The position numbers and the translations under genes were made by a program. A stretch of DNA of 64,000 bases, from contig JADJHU010000008.1 in the NCBI GenBank assembly GCA_016707425.1, positions 1 to 64,000 on the forward strand, in the 5' to 3' direction. A model generated the notes under the pieces. It had not been told where the DNA came from. It searched no databases and was given only the letters and a program-made list of their open reading frames with translations. The stretch is from Gammaproteobacteria bacterium (GTDB lineage Bacteria; Pseudomonadota; Gammaproteobacteria; Steroidobacterales; Steroidobacteraceae). Within the stretch, counting starts at the first letter, position 1. The number at the start of each line of letters is the position of its first letter. Shown here piece after piece: positions 8,845 through 17,918 of this stretch.

Positions 8845-9008
8845 CCATGTCTAGTACGATCGAGCGCTTGCCACGGTTGAGGGCGTTGAACCAGGGGTTC
8901 ATGCCGGCTGCCATGCCGGGATGCGCAATGCCGCGCAGAGGATCCCCGCCCCGGGATTCAGGCTTCATGGCCGTCGCCCCCAGTCCGCCAGCAGCGGGAT
9001 CTGGAGCA
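8845..9008 (-). pseudogene. CaiB/BaiF (family III) CoA-transferase N-terminal fragment
   Basis: Minus-strand sequence gives QIPLLADW, then after a one-base shift in a G run GATAMKPESRGGDPLRGI, and WFNALNRGKRSIVLDM. This is the family III CoA-transferase N-terminus (LLADWGATVIKVEPP...GDPLR, LNRGKRSI.LDL). The catalytic Asp region and the remaining roughly 350 residues are missing. It lies just upstream of the TonB receptor promoter region. Confidence 0.65.
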
Positions 9009-9031
9009 TGCTCACAATTAACGTAACACTA

Positions 9032-9052
9032 AGATAACACATCTGGTATACA
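9032..9052 (+). promoter_or_regulatory. Candidate promoter for the TonB receptor
   Basis: The 9009-9145 gap upstream of the receptor contains TGGTATACA at 9044-9052, an extended -10-like element, preceded by a small inverted repeat AGAT-aacac-ATCT at 9032-9044. The receptor ATG at 9146 has a GAGGGG ribosome site. I see no convincing -35. Low confidence. Confidence 0.3.
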
Positions 9053-9145
9053 GGCGGACAGGGGGATTCAGCGGGTAGTTCCGCCCCTCTTGCATCGATG
9101 GACGCGTAAGCGCAACAACTTTCCAGTCAATCGACGAGGGGACTT

Positions 9146-11753
9146 ATGACGCAATCAAATCGGTTTGGGGCGGCATCGCGCAAGCCGTGGATCAGAGCCG
9201 CGATCGCTCTGGCGATTGGCCTGCCAGGTGTGGGAGCTCAGGCCCAGGAAACCGCCCCTGCGACCCCGGAGGTCGACCGCCTCGAAGAGGTCGTCGTCAC
9301 GGCCAATCGCCGCGAGGAACTCATCCAGTCGGTGCCCGTGGCGATCACAGCCTTCAACAGCGAGAAGCTCCGCGAGCAGAACATCGGCAGCGCCGCGGAC
9401 ATCCTCGGCAAAGTCCCGTCCCTGTTCGTGTCCTCGGAGGGCACGCAGCGAAGCGCCGAGGTGGTGACCATCCGTGGTCAGGGTCAGACCTATCTCGCCT
9501 CCGTCGGCGTGGCGAACTACTTCGCCGAGGTGCCGCTCATCCAGGGCGGCATCACCGCCCACCAGGGCGGCCCGGGTACGTTCTTCGATCTCGAGTCGCT
9601 TCAGGTGCTCCGCGGCCCCCAGGGCACGCTCTTCGGGCGCAACACCGGGCGGTGCAGTGCTGCTCGTGCCCAAGAAGCCGACTAATGAGCTCGAGGGCTA
9701 CGTGCAGGCCCAGCTCGGCAACTACAGCGACCAGGAGTACGAGGGCGCACTCAACGTGCCGCTGATCGGGGATCGGCTGCTGGTGCGCGCTGCCTTCAAG
9801 CACGTCGAACGCAAGGGCTTCACCAGGGACGTGGGCCCAGCCGCCTTCGGCTTCAGCGACGTGTGCGTGCCGAGTGCTTTCGGGTGCTTCGGGCCACGCG
9901 GGGCGGGCTTTGCCGGCAAGGACTACGACGACAAGAACTACTGGCACGGGCGCGTCGGCATCACTTTCCGACCGAGCGAGCGCGTCGAGAACTATCTGCT
10001 CGGCTATGCCGGGAAGTCGCACGACAACGGCACGGGCTTCGTGATCGATGGCATCAACCCGGGCTTCCCCGTCGCCCCCGGCGTGTCGATTGCGCCGAAC
10101 GTGGCGACGATCTCTGCCAACCTCGCCTATCTCTGCCCGCAGAACCCGCTGCTCTGCTTCAACGACCCGACGGGCATGGCACTCCTCAACCCGGCGATCG
10201 CCCAGCAGGTGCTCGCCCGCCAGCAGCAGCTCGGCCCGCGGCGCGTGGCGATGAACATGGATCAGTTCACGCGTCTCGAAGCCTGGGGCATGATCGACAC
10301 CTTCAGCTTCCAGCTCAGCGACACGCTCACCCTGCGCAACATCGTGAGCTACCAGCGCATGAAGCAGGACTATGTCTGGGACCTCGACGGCTCGATTCTC
10401 CCGGCCCTCTCGCAGATGCTCTCGGTCGTTGAGCCGGGCAACCCCTTCGGCACGGTCGGCGAGCAAGCCTCCATCACCGATTCGAGCCAGGTGACCGAGG
10501 AGCTGCAGTTCCAAGGTGACACGCTCGACGGGAAGCTCAGCTTCGTCTTCGGCGGCTATTACTCAAACTCCAAGCCCGAGGGGCTCGAGGCAACCGGCTC
10601 GTTCAACGGTGCGCAGCTGGATCTCAGCGGCTTCCGTGACATCGAGAACCGCAGCGTCGCCGCCTACAGCCAGTCGACGTTGGATCTGGGGGTCCTGACG
10701 CCCGCGCTCGAGAAGCTGAGCTTCACGGCGGGTCTCCGCTACACGAAGGATCGCATCACCGGATCGCGCTATGCGAGCAGCTACCATGCAATCCCCTTGG
10801 TCATGGGGCTCGAACGCGAGTACTCGGCCACGACCTGGACGGCCGGGCTCGACTACCAGGCGAGCGACGATGTGCTGCTCTATGGCAAGGCCACGCGCGG
10901 CTACAAGGCGGGCGGGTTCAACTACGCCGCACCTCGTCCGTCTGCGCTGACCTATAAGCCGGAGTTCGTCACGAGCTACGAGCTCGGGGCGAAGACGGAT
11001 TTCCGCCTCGGCGCCATGCCCGCCCGCTTCAACATCAACGCCTACTACCTCGACTACGAGGACCTGCAGCGCACCGCGGGTGACAATTACCCGAACGTGC
11101 GGGGGGATGGCAGCTGCCCGAACACCACCTGCCTCGATCAGGGCGCGATCATCTTCAACGCCAAGGGCGCCCGGATCCAGGGCGTGGAGATCGAGACGAC
11201 CATCCAGCCGACCAAGAATCTCCATCTCTCGCTCGGCTACGCCTGGACGAATGCCAAGTACACCGATTACATGCTCGCCGTCTCGCCCGACCCGCTGGTG
11301 CGCAGGATCGACAGCTGCCAGGGACCGGTCGCCGTGCCCTTCCCCGGGCAGCCGGCCACGGCGATCGACCTTTCCTGCGCGCCCTTCCAGAACACACCGG
11401 AGAACATGTTCAACGTCAACGCCCGCTACACGCTGCCGCTCGGCGAGGCCGGCTTGCTCGCCTTCGGCGCGGCGTATGCGTGGATCGACAAGGTCTGGCA
11501 CGGCGCCACGATGACGCCGAATGACGATCCGCTGGGCTGGACGGACTCCTACGGTCTGCTCAACCTCTCGATCGCCTGGAGCGGAATCTTCGGCTCGAAG
11601 CTCGATGCGAGAATCTGGGGCACGAACGTCACCGACGAGACCTATCGGTCCTTCGCCTACACGGGATACAGTACCTCAACCGGTTTCGTCAACTCGGTCT
11701 ACGGCGAGCCGCGCATGTACGGCCTGTCGCTGCGCTACAGCTTCGGGAAGTAG
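9146..11753 (+). CDS. TonB-dependent outer-membrane receptor, one frameshift at about 9646
   Basis: An outer-membrane beta-barrel receptor of about 868 residues. It has a signal peptide (AAIALAIGLPGVGAQAQ), a TonB box (EEVVVTANRREE near residue 50), a plug domain (PVAITAFNSEKL, IRGQGQTY, LQVLRGPQGTLFGRNT) and a barrel ending in GLSLRYSFGK with terminal aromatic residue character. At 9646-9652 the conserved FGRNTGGAV is disrupted by one extra G (ACCGGGCGG instead of ACCGGCGG); downstream sequence continues in the +1 frame to 11753. The total length is 1 modulo 3, consistent with a single insertion. The family type is common in sphingomonads and steroid/terpene degraders and imports bulky hydrophobic or oligomeric substrates. 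Confidence 0.85.
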
Positions 11754-11766
11754 TGAGAACCGAAAG

Positions 11767-12345
11767 GTGTCCCTGAAGGTCCATGTTCAGAAGATCTGGC
11801 CTGCGCCTGACAGGGACGCCTTCCTTGGGCCGTCGGTGGCCATCGTCTACGACGCACAGATTGCGCTGATGCGCTCACCATTCCCGTGGTCAGCCTCACC
11901 GAGAGTGCGATGCTGGTCGCCTGCACGCTCGGTCGGCGCTTCGGCGTCATCACCATGGATATGCCCTCAGTGGTGTTCGTCGAGCGCTGTCTCGAGTCCT
12001 ACCGGCTCGAGGATCGGGCGATCCGCCACAGGCCGGTGCGCTCGCCGGGATTCTGCGAGGAGACCACGCGCTGGTTCTCCGACCCGCAATACCTGAGATC
12101 GAAGGTCATCCCGCGCTTCGAGGAAGTCGCACGCGGCATAATCGAGGATGGCGCCGAGGTGATCGTCACCGCCTGCGGCAATCACGCCGCATTCCCGATC
12201 CATGGCCACTCGCGCATCGGCGGGCCCGATGTTCCCGTGGTCGAAGGGTTCGTCGCCGCCACGCACATGGCGGCCATGCTCGGGAACATGCGCCGTGCTT
12301 TCGGCCTCTCGACGAGCAAGCAGCGCAGCTACGAGGGGGCGACCT
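11767..12345 (+). pseudogene. Asp/Glu/hydantoin racemase family remnant
   Basis: A possible GTG start at 11767 gives SLKVHVQKIWPAPDRDAFLG, then SVAIVYDAQIALM. After a deletion and frame change near 11870 it reads IPVVSLTESAMLVACTLGRR (the racemase first catalytic region is lost), then VIVTACGNHAAFPI, which carries the second catalytic Cys, and VPVVEGFVAATHMAAML. The end (RRAFGLSTSKQRSYEG) matches the usual C-terminus. About 40 residues containing the first active-site Cys are missing, so it should be inactive. Hydantoin racemase relatives often accompany HyuA/HyuB genes. Confidence 0.65.
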
Positions 12346-12486
12346 CAGATCGTAGCGGAGACGCTCCCCGGTCGTCGGCGGGCAGCACCCGCCTGAGCAT
12401 GCGCCAGGCACGCCCTCGCACTGCCGGCATGCCAGCGATGCGCTATGCTGAAGCCCCTCGGTCGGCCGGTCCAGGTCATACTCTCC

Positions 12487-13179
12487 ATGAAGAGCAGCTC
12501 CACCACACTCCGAGCCAAGCCTCCCGCTCTGCGCCGACGACCGCTCGGTCAGCGCAAGCGCGGCCGCCCGGCGCGCATCTCGCGCGAGGCGATCATCGCA
12601 ACTTCCATGGAGATCCTGGCCACCACCTACGTGGACGACTTCATGGTGAAGACGGTGGCGGAGCGGCTCGGCACGGTGCCGATGGCCATCTACAACTACT
12701 TCGCCAGCCGGGAAGAGCTCCTGGAGGCGGTGGCCGACGAGGTGTGTCTCGCGTTCAAGCCCCCGAAACCAAAAGAAGACTGGCGCGAGACCCTCCTCGC
12801 CTGGCTCTGGGCGCTCAAGCGCCATGCGGATCGCCATCCGGTCATCCACAACGTCATCGGGATCGACGGGCACGTCTCGGCCGGCTGGTTTCGCATCGTC
12901 GCCCCGATCGTCAGGCTCCTCTCCGACATCGGGCTGCGCGAGAAGAAGCTCGCACTGGCTGCCTACCTGTTCATGTCCGGCGCCGCTTCGATGATCTACA
13001 TCGAGGCGGCCAGCGCGGCCACCCGAAAGTCGATGTCCTTTGCGCACTTCGAGCGCCTGAGCCCCGACGAGCAGCAGATGATGATCGCGCACGGCAGCTA
13101 CGTGGCCGAGCTCACGGAGAAGGACGTGCTCGATGCCGGTTTCGCGCAGCTGATCAGGGGCATCGAGCTGTTTCTCTGA
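12487..13179 (+). CDS. TetR/AcrR family regulator (copy 1 of a duplicated pair)
   Basis: A 230-residue regulator starting MKSSSTTLRAKPPALRRRPL. The HTH region contains ARISREAIIATSMEILATT and VKTVAERLGTVPMAIYNYF. The C-terminal helical domain is well preserved up to GIELFL. Between residues about 20 and 155 it differs from the regulator at 58323 at only about seven positions by eye, so the two are recent paralogs and might share an operator. It converges on the SDR ending at 13205, with 25 bases between stops. Confidence 0.88.
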   Translation: MKSSSTTLRAKPPALRRRPLGQRKRGRPARISREAIIATSMEILATTYVDDFMVKTVAERLGTVPMAIYNYFASREELLEAVADEVCLAFKPPKPKEDWRETLLAWLWALKRHADRHPVIHNVIGIDGHVSAGWFRIVAPIVRLLSDIGLREKKLALAAYLFMSGAASMIYIEAASAATRKSMSFAHFERLSPDEQQMMIAHGSYVAELTEKDVLDAGFAQLIRGIELFL

Positions 13180-13204
13180 TGTCCTGACCAGGCGGCGGGC
13201 GGAG

Positions 13205-14020
13205 TCAGTAGATCCCGCCGATGCCCCCGTCGTGGAAGAGGCAGGCGCCGGTGACGAAGCGCGCCTCCTCCGATGCGAGATAGACGAAGGCGTGCGCCGT
13301 GTCCTCGGGCTCGCTCGTCGTGCCGAGCGGGCTCATGGACGCAAGCGCCGCTTCAGCCTCTTCGGTGCTCTTCCAGAGACCGTGCGCGACATAGTCCTCG
13401 AGGCCTTCCCGGATCAGCGGCGTCATCGTGACCCCTGGATGGATGGAATTGACGCGGATCTTCTTCGGGCCGAGCTCCTTCGCCGCGCACAGCGTGAGCA
13501 TCCGCGCGGCGGCCTTCGAGACGTGATAGCCGATGTTGTTGGCATTCGGCATGTAGGAGGCCATCGAGGCGTTGTTGACGATCGCCCCGCCTCCCGGATG
13601 ACGGGCAACGGCCGCTTCCAGCAGCGGCGCGCAGGTCCTGATGCCGAGAAAGAGCGCATCGTGATTGACCGCCATCACCTTGCGCAGATCCCCGAGCGAG
13701 GTGTCGAGAATCCCGCCGTGGATCGCGATGCCGGCGTTGTTCACCAGCACATCCAGCCCGCCGAAATCGGCAGCCGTTTCATCGACCAGCCGCCGCCACG
13801 CCGCCTCGTCGGTCGCATCGTGGGCCACGAGCCGGAAGCGCCCAGGGCCGTATTTCGCGGCAAGCCGCTCGGTGATCGCCCCGGCCTGATCGGTGCGCAC
13901 ATCGGTGCCGATCACGGCGCGCGCCCCCTCCCGCAGGAAAGCCTCGCAGACGGCGAGCCCGATGTTGCCGGGGCGGCCGGCGCCCGTGACGATCGCAATC
14001 TTGTCCTTCAGACGGTTCAT
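13205..14020 (-). CDS. SDR family NAD(P)-dependent oxidoreductase
   Basis: A 271-residue classical SDR. The cofactor loop is TGAGRPGNIGLAVCEAFL (residues 12-29), followed by NNAGIAIHGG near 92, catalytic NNASMASYMPNANNIGYHVSK written here as Ser then YHVSK near 165, and IHPGVTMTPLIREGLEDY. The insertion RPGN in the glycine motif is seen in several hydroxysteroid/cyclic-alcohol dehydrogenases. It diverges from the ALDH-ADH fusion across about 90 bases that include the AT-rich stretch TATAAACTTAGCATG, so both may respond to the same signal. Confidence 0.88.
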   Translation of the reverse strand: MNRLKDKIAIVTGAGRPGNIGLAVCEAFLREGARAVIGTDVRTDQAGAITERLAAKYGPGRFRLVAHDATDEAAWRRLVDETAADFGGLDVLVNNAGIAIHGGILDTSLGDLRKVMAVNHDALFLGIRTCAPLLEAAVARHPGGGAIVNNASMASYMPNANNIGYHVSKAAARMLTLCAAKELGPKKIRVNSIHPGVTMTPLIREGLEDYVAHGLWKSTEEAEAALASMSPLGTTSEPEDTAHAFVYLASEEARFVTGACLFHDGGIGGIY

Positions 14021-14108
14021 TGTCCTCTCCGCGGTCGCTCGCGCCTGCTACCGCTGCTGGTATAAACTTAGCATGAAGCTTAATGACGTGGACGCGAGGT
14101 CAGGTTCC

Positions 14109-16772
14109 ATGGATAGCTACAGGATGTTCATCGACGGCGAGCTCGTCGACGCCATCGGCGGCGAGAGCATGCAGGTCGTCGACCCGGGCACGGCCGAAGC
14201 CTTTGCGCAGGTCCCGCGCTGCGACGAGCAAGACGTCGACGCTGCCGTCTCGGCCGCGCGCCGCGCTTTCGACTCCGGCGTGTGGAGCGGCATGTCGCCG
14301 AGCGACCGCGCGGACATCCTGTTCCAGTTCGCGGATCTGCTGGAAGCGAATTCCGCCCGCTTCGCCATGGGCGACAGCCGCTGCATGGGCGCACCTGTGG
14401 GCTGGGCGGCCGGGGGTATCTGGGTGGCCTGCAATACCCTGCGCAACCTGGCCTGGTACGCGGCCCACAAGTTCCCCTGGGAAGAGGAGCTGCAGCACTC
14501 CGGCTCGATCTTCGCCTGGGGCGAGAACGTCATCCGGCGCGAGCCGATCGGCGTCTGCGCCGCCATCACGCCCTGGAACGTGCCCGGCACCATGGCGCTG
14601 TGGAAGATCGCGCATGCGCTCGTCACCGGCAACACGCTGGTGCTCAAGCCCGCTTCGTCCACGCCTCTCTCGGCCCTGATGATCGCCGAACTCGCGAATC
14701 AGGCGGGCATCCCGAAGGGCGTGCTGAACGTCATCACGGGTCCCGGCGGAAGCGTCGGCGATGCCCTGTGTGCACATCCCGGCATCGACAAGATTTCGCT
14801 CACCGGCAGCGCCGAAGTCGGCCGGCAGACCATGGCGCGTGCCGCCCAGGGTCTCAAGCACGTCACGCTGGAGCTCGGCGGCAAGTCGGCCAACATCGTT
14901 CTCGAGGATGCCGATCTCGACGTGGCGGTGGACGGCGCCATCGCCGGTAACTTCCAGAACGGCGGCCAGATCTGCATCTCGGGTTCGCGCCTGCTGCTCT
15001 CCCGCACGATTCACGATCGGTTCATCGAGCGCCTCACCCGGCGCATCGCCGGGCTGCAGGTGGGCTACCAGCTGCTGCCCGAGACGAAGATGGGGCCGTT
15101 GTCCAGCAGGAAGCAGCGGGAAACGGTCGAGCGCTATGTCGAAATCGGCAAGGCCGAAGGCGCAAAGGTCGCCTGCGGCGGGCATCGTCTCACCGGGCCG
15201 CAGTACGGCCAGGGCTATTACTACGCGCCGACGATTCTCACCGGCGTGACCAACGGCATGCGCGTGGCGCGCGAGGAAATCTTCGGCCCGGTGCTGGTGG
15301 TGATCCCCTTCGATAGCGAGGAAGAAGCCATCGCCATCGCCAACGACAGCGAATACGGGCTGGCCGGCTCCATCTATTCCACCGACACCAGGCGCGCGCG
15401 CCAGATCGCGAACCAGATCCGCACCGGCATCCTGTCGATCAACGACATCGCGCTGCTGTCCGACTACGTGCCCTTCGGCGGCTACAAGTCGAGCGGCATC
15501 GGCCGTGAGTTCGGCGAGGAGGGCCTGAAGAGCTACACCCAGGTGAAGTCGATCTACACCTCGAACGAAGGCAGTGCCAATCGCGGCACCTTCGGCGCGG
15601 TGCTCGCCTATCCCAAGGGAGAGAGTTTTATCCATACGGCGCCGACGAAGATCGTCTGCGGCCCGAAGTCGCTCGCCGGCCTCGACAGCGAGCTGCGCAT
15701 GCTGGGCGCCCGGCGTGCGGTGATCATCACCGATCCGGGCGTGCGCGCCGCAGGACTCGTGGACCGCGCCGTGCGTGCCGCGGGCGAACGCTGCGTCGGG
15801 GTCTTCGACGGCGTGGTGCCCGATCCGACCTACGAGTGCGCCCAGGCAGCGGTCGACTACTGCCGCAGCGTCGGTGCCGACAGTCTCGTCAGCCTCGGCG
15901 GCGGCAGCTCCATCGACTGCGCGAAGCTCGCGCTGGTGGCGCTCACCAATGACTGCACGGCGCTGCAGGGCATGAACCTGATGCGCCTCGAAGGACCGCA
16001 GTTGCCGCACATCGCGATCCCCACGACGCACGGCACCGGCAGCGAGGCGACCATGGCGGGGGTGATCACCAACAGCCGCCTGCACCGCAAGTTCTTCCTC
16101 TGCGACGTAGCCCTGTATCCGCGCACCGCCATTCTCGACCCCACGCTGGTGCTCGGCCTGCCGAAATCCATGACCATCGGTACCGGCATGGACGCGCTGA
16201 CGCATGCCATCGAAAGCGTCGTGAACCCGAGCGGCAATCCGATCAGCGTCGCCGCCGGCCTGCAGTCGATCCGCATGATCCGCGACAACCTGGCCAAGGT
16301 GGTCGAGAGCGGTCAGGACCTCGCCGCGCGCCAGAACATGCTGGTGGCCTCCACGCTGGCCGGCATCGCGCTGGGGCCCGGCCTCGGCATCGCGCACTGC
16401 TTCGCACACACCATCGGCACACTTTTCGGCGTGCATCATGGCACCGGTTGCGGCATCGCGCTGCCTGCGGCCATGCGCTTCAACCGTGACTACGCCACCG
16501 CGAAGCTCGCAGAGGTGGCGACCGCCATGGGCGTGGACACGCATGGGATGAGCGAAGCCGAGGCAGCCGGTGCAGCGGCCGATGCGGTCGAGACGCTCAT
16601 GAAGCGCATCGGTCAGCCGTTGCGCGTCTCGGAGATCGTTCCCGAAGAGAAGCTCATGGCGAGCTTCGAGCAGATCGTGGCGGGCACGATGAGCGATCCG
16701 AGCACCATGTTCAATCCTCGACCGGTCATCGACCCGGCGGCCGTGGTGGCATTCATCCAGAGCGCGATCTGA
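14109..16772 (+). CDS. Aldehyde dehydrogenase / iron-type alcohol dehydrogenase fusion
   Basis: An 887-residue bifunctional protein. Residues about 1-480 are a non-acylating aldehyde dehydrogenase: ITPWNVPGTMALWK, ISLTGSAEVGRQ (cofactor site), ELGGKSANIV (Glu general base) and NGGQICISGSR (nucleophilic Cys), ending SSGIGREFGEEGLKSY. Residues about 500-887 are a type III iron alcohol dehydrogenase: SLGGGSSIDCAK, PTTHGTGSEAT, GMDALTHAIE and a metal-binding HCFAHTIG and HHGTGCGIAL. Unlike AdhE, the ALDH half belongs to the CoA-independent class. The ATG at 14109 follows GAGGT; an ATG at 14073 would add 12 residues. The enzyme could interconvert an alcohol, aldehyde and acid by channelling. Confidence 0.88.
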   Translation: MDSYRMFIDGELVDAIGGESMQVVDPGTAEAFAQVPRCDEQDVDAAVSAARRAFDSGVWSGMSPSDRADILFQFADLLEANSARFAMGDSRCMGAPVGWAAGGIWVACNTLRNLAWYAAHKFPWEEELQHSGSIFAWGENVIRREPIGVCAAITPWNVPGTMALWKIAHALVTGNTLVLKPASSTPLSALMIAELANQAGIPKGVLNVITGPGGSVGDALCAHPGIDKISLTGSAEVGRQTMARAAQGLKHVTLELGGKSANIVLEDADLDVAVDGAIAGNFQNGGQICISGSRLLLSRTIHDRFIERLTRRIAGLQVGYQLLPETKMGPLSSRKQRETVERYVEIGKAEGAKVACGGHRLTGPQYGQGYYYAPTILTGVTNGMRVAREEIFGPVLVVIPFDSEEEAIAIANDSEYGLAGSIYSTDTRRARQIANQIRTGILSINDIALLSDYVPFGGYKSSGIGREFGEEGLKSYTQVKSIYTSNEGSANRGTFGAVLAYPKGESFIHTAPTKIVCGPKSLAGLDSELRMLGARRAVIITDPGVRAAGLVDRAVRAAGERCVGVFDGVVPDPTYECAQAAVDYCRSVGADSLVSLGGGSSIDCAKLALVALTNDCTALQGMNLMRLEGPQLPHIAIPTTHGTGSEATMAGVITNSRLHRKFFLCDVALYPRTAILDPTLVLGLPKSMTIGTGMDALTHAIESVVNPSGNPISVAAGLQSIRMIRDNLAKVVESGQDLAARQNMLVASTLAGIALGPGLGIAHCFAHTIGTLFGVHHGTGCGIALPAAMRFNRDYATAKLAEVATAMGVDTHGMSEAEAAGAAADAVETLMKRIGQPLRVSEIVPEEKLMASFEQIVAGTMSDPSTMFNPRPVIDPAAVVAFIQSAI

Positions 16773-16780
16773 GGCGGCCT

Positions 16781-17890
16781 TCAGCCGGCCACGTCCAGGA
16801 AGTCCTTGAACCCCGAAGGCGCGTGCGGGCCGAAGATCAGCTGCTCCATGATCCCGACGCCTTCGCGCACCTTGCCATTGCTCTCGACCATGCGCGCCTT
16901 GCAGCAGGCTTCCACGTGGTTGAACTGGAAGTCGCTCTCGTTGATACCACTGAGCTCGAGCGCCTCGTAGCCGAGGGCTGCGGGCCCCTTGTACACGCCG
17001 TGGCCCCAGTCGGGGTGAAAGTAGCCCAGGCCCATCATGTAGAACTGCAGCGGCTGGAACTCGAGCGCGATCTCCACGCGCCGCCCGTCTTCACAGAGCA
17101 GCTCCACCGCCGCGCTCGTCGCATGGCGCGTGCCGCGCCGCAAGCGCCGGGTGACTTTCCCCGACTGCACGTGCACCGGCTCGCCGCCGCCGACCGGCAG
17201 CAGCGCCCCATGGCTCATCCAGGGCTTGCCCTGCGCGTCCTCGAAGGTGCCGTAACTCACCGCGAGATCCTCGAAGTTCAGCTGCACCCAGAGAAAATAG
17301 GTCTGGAACTCGAAGGCCGGCAGGATCGGCTGGGCGTCGGGGGCACCGAGGATCCGCACGCCCCAGGAGCGATCGCGCGTGCCGAAGCAGCGCTCGGGCG
17401 CGACCTCGATGCGCCGGCCCGCGATCTCGATCCAGCCGGAGTAGCTGCCGTGCTGCGTGAGGCGCGTGCAGTCCATGACCGTGCGCCCGCCCTGGCGCAT
17501 GAGCTGGCGCGGCTCCTCGAGGGCGCGCACCCGGGCACGGAAGACCAGGTCGGCGCGGATGCCGTGCTCGGGGTCCTCCACCACGAAGCGCAGCGTCTCG
17601 AGCGGCTCCACGATCTCGAGGCGGATGGGACCTGCCCGGGTGTCGAGGCGCTCGAAGTCGAGCACGCGGCTGGCGTGCACGTTGTGCTGCACGCCTGCGA
17701 CGCTGACGCAGAAGGAAGCATCGATGAGATTCGCGGCCGGGTAGATGCCCATCCCGAGCGCGAAGAAGAGATCGAGATCCTTCGAATAGCCGTTGAAGAA
17801 ATACCGCTCGTAGAAGCGCCGGTCCGAGCCCACGTACAGGATGGGCCCGGGTGTCTGGTGCAGCGGATAGTCGTCGCCCTTGGTCAGCAT
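16781..17890 (-). CDS. DUF7064/DUF7065-like (hydroxyneurosporene synthase/AttH-like) protein
   Basis: A 369-residue protein of unknown function, starting MLTKGDDYPLHQTPGP. The central block contains SGWIEIAGRRIEV and FGTRDRSWGVR, shared with the protein at 48780-49958 (SGWIEVDGVRTEI and CTRDHSWGVR). This pattern is known from proteins once annotated as hydroxyneurosporene-synthase-like, a duplicated lipocalin-like beta fold. No signal peptide or membrane segment is visible. It is the last gene of the ketone carboxylase operon, 28 bases after HyuB. Members may bind lipophilic substrates, but that is inference. The gene converges on the ALDH-ADH gene with 8 bases between. Confidence 0.7.
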   Translation of the reverse strand: MLTKGDDYPLHQTPGPILYVGSDRRFYERYFFNGYSKDLDLFFALGMGIYPAANLIDASFCVSVAGVQHNVHASRVLDFERLDTRAGPIRLEIVEPLETLRFVVEDPEHGIRADLVFRARVRALEEPRQLMRQGGRTVMDCTRLTQHGSYSGWIEIAGRRIEVAPERCFGTRDRSWGVRILGAPDAQPILPAFEFQTYFLWVQLNFEDLAVSYGTFEDAQGKPWMSHGALLPVGGGEPVHVQSGKVTRRLRRGTRHATSAAVELLCEDGRRVEIALEFQPLQFYMMGLGYFHPDWGHGVYKGPAALGYEALELSGINESDFQFNHVEACCKARMVESNGKVREGVGIMEQLIFGPHAPSGFKDFLDVAG

Positions 17891-17918
17891 GCTTCCAGGC
17901 TCCCTTCTGGTTTCTGTC

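Noticed and set aside
13180..13204. Bidirectional terminator between the convergent TetR and SDR genes
   Set aside because: The 25-base gap has no stable hairpin with a T tract.
14100..16544. Long minus-strand open frame of 814 codons opposite the ALDH-ADH gene
   Set aside because: Low-complexity His/Arg/Gly-rich translation without family motifs; it mirrors the codon pattern of the real gene, whose motifs are clear.
14109..16772. AdhE-type acylating bifunctional enzyme
   Set aside because: The ALDH half has the non-acylating class motifs (ELGGKSANIV, GGQICISG), not those of acetylating ALDH.
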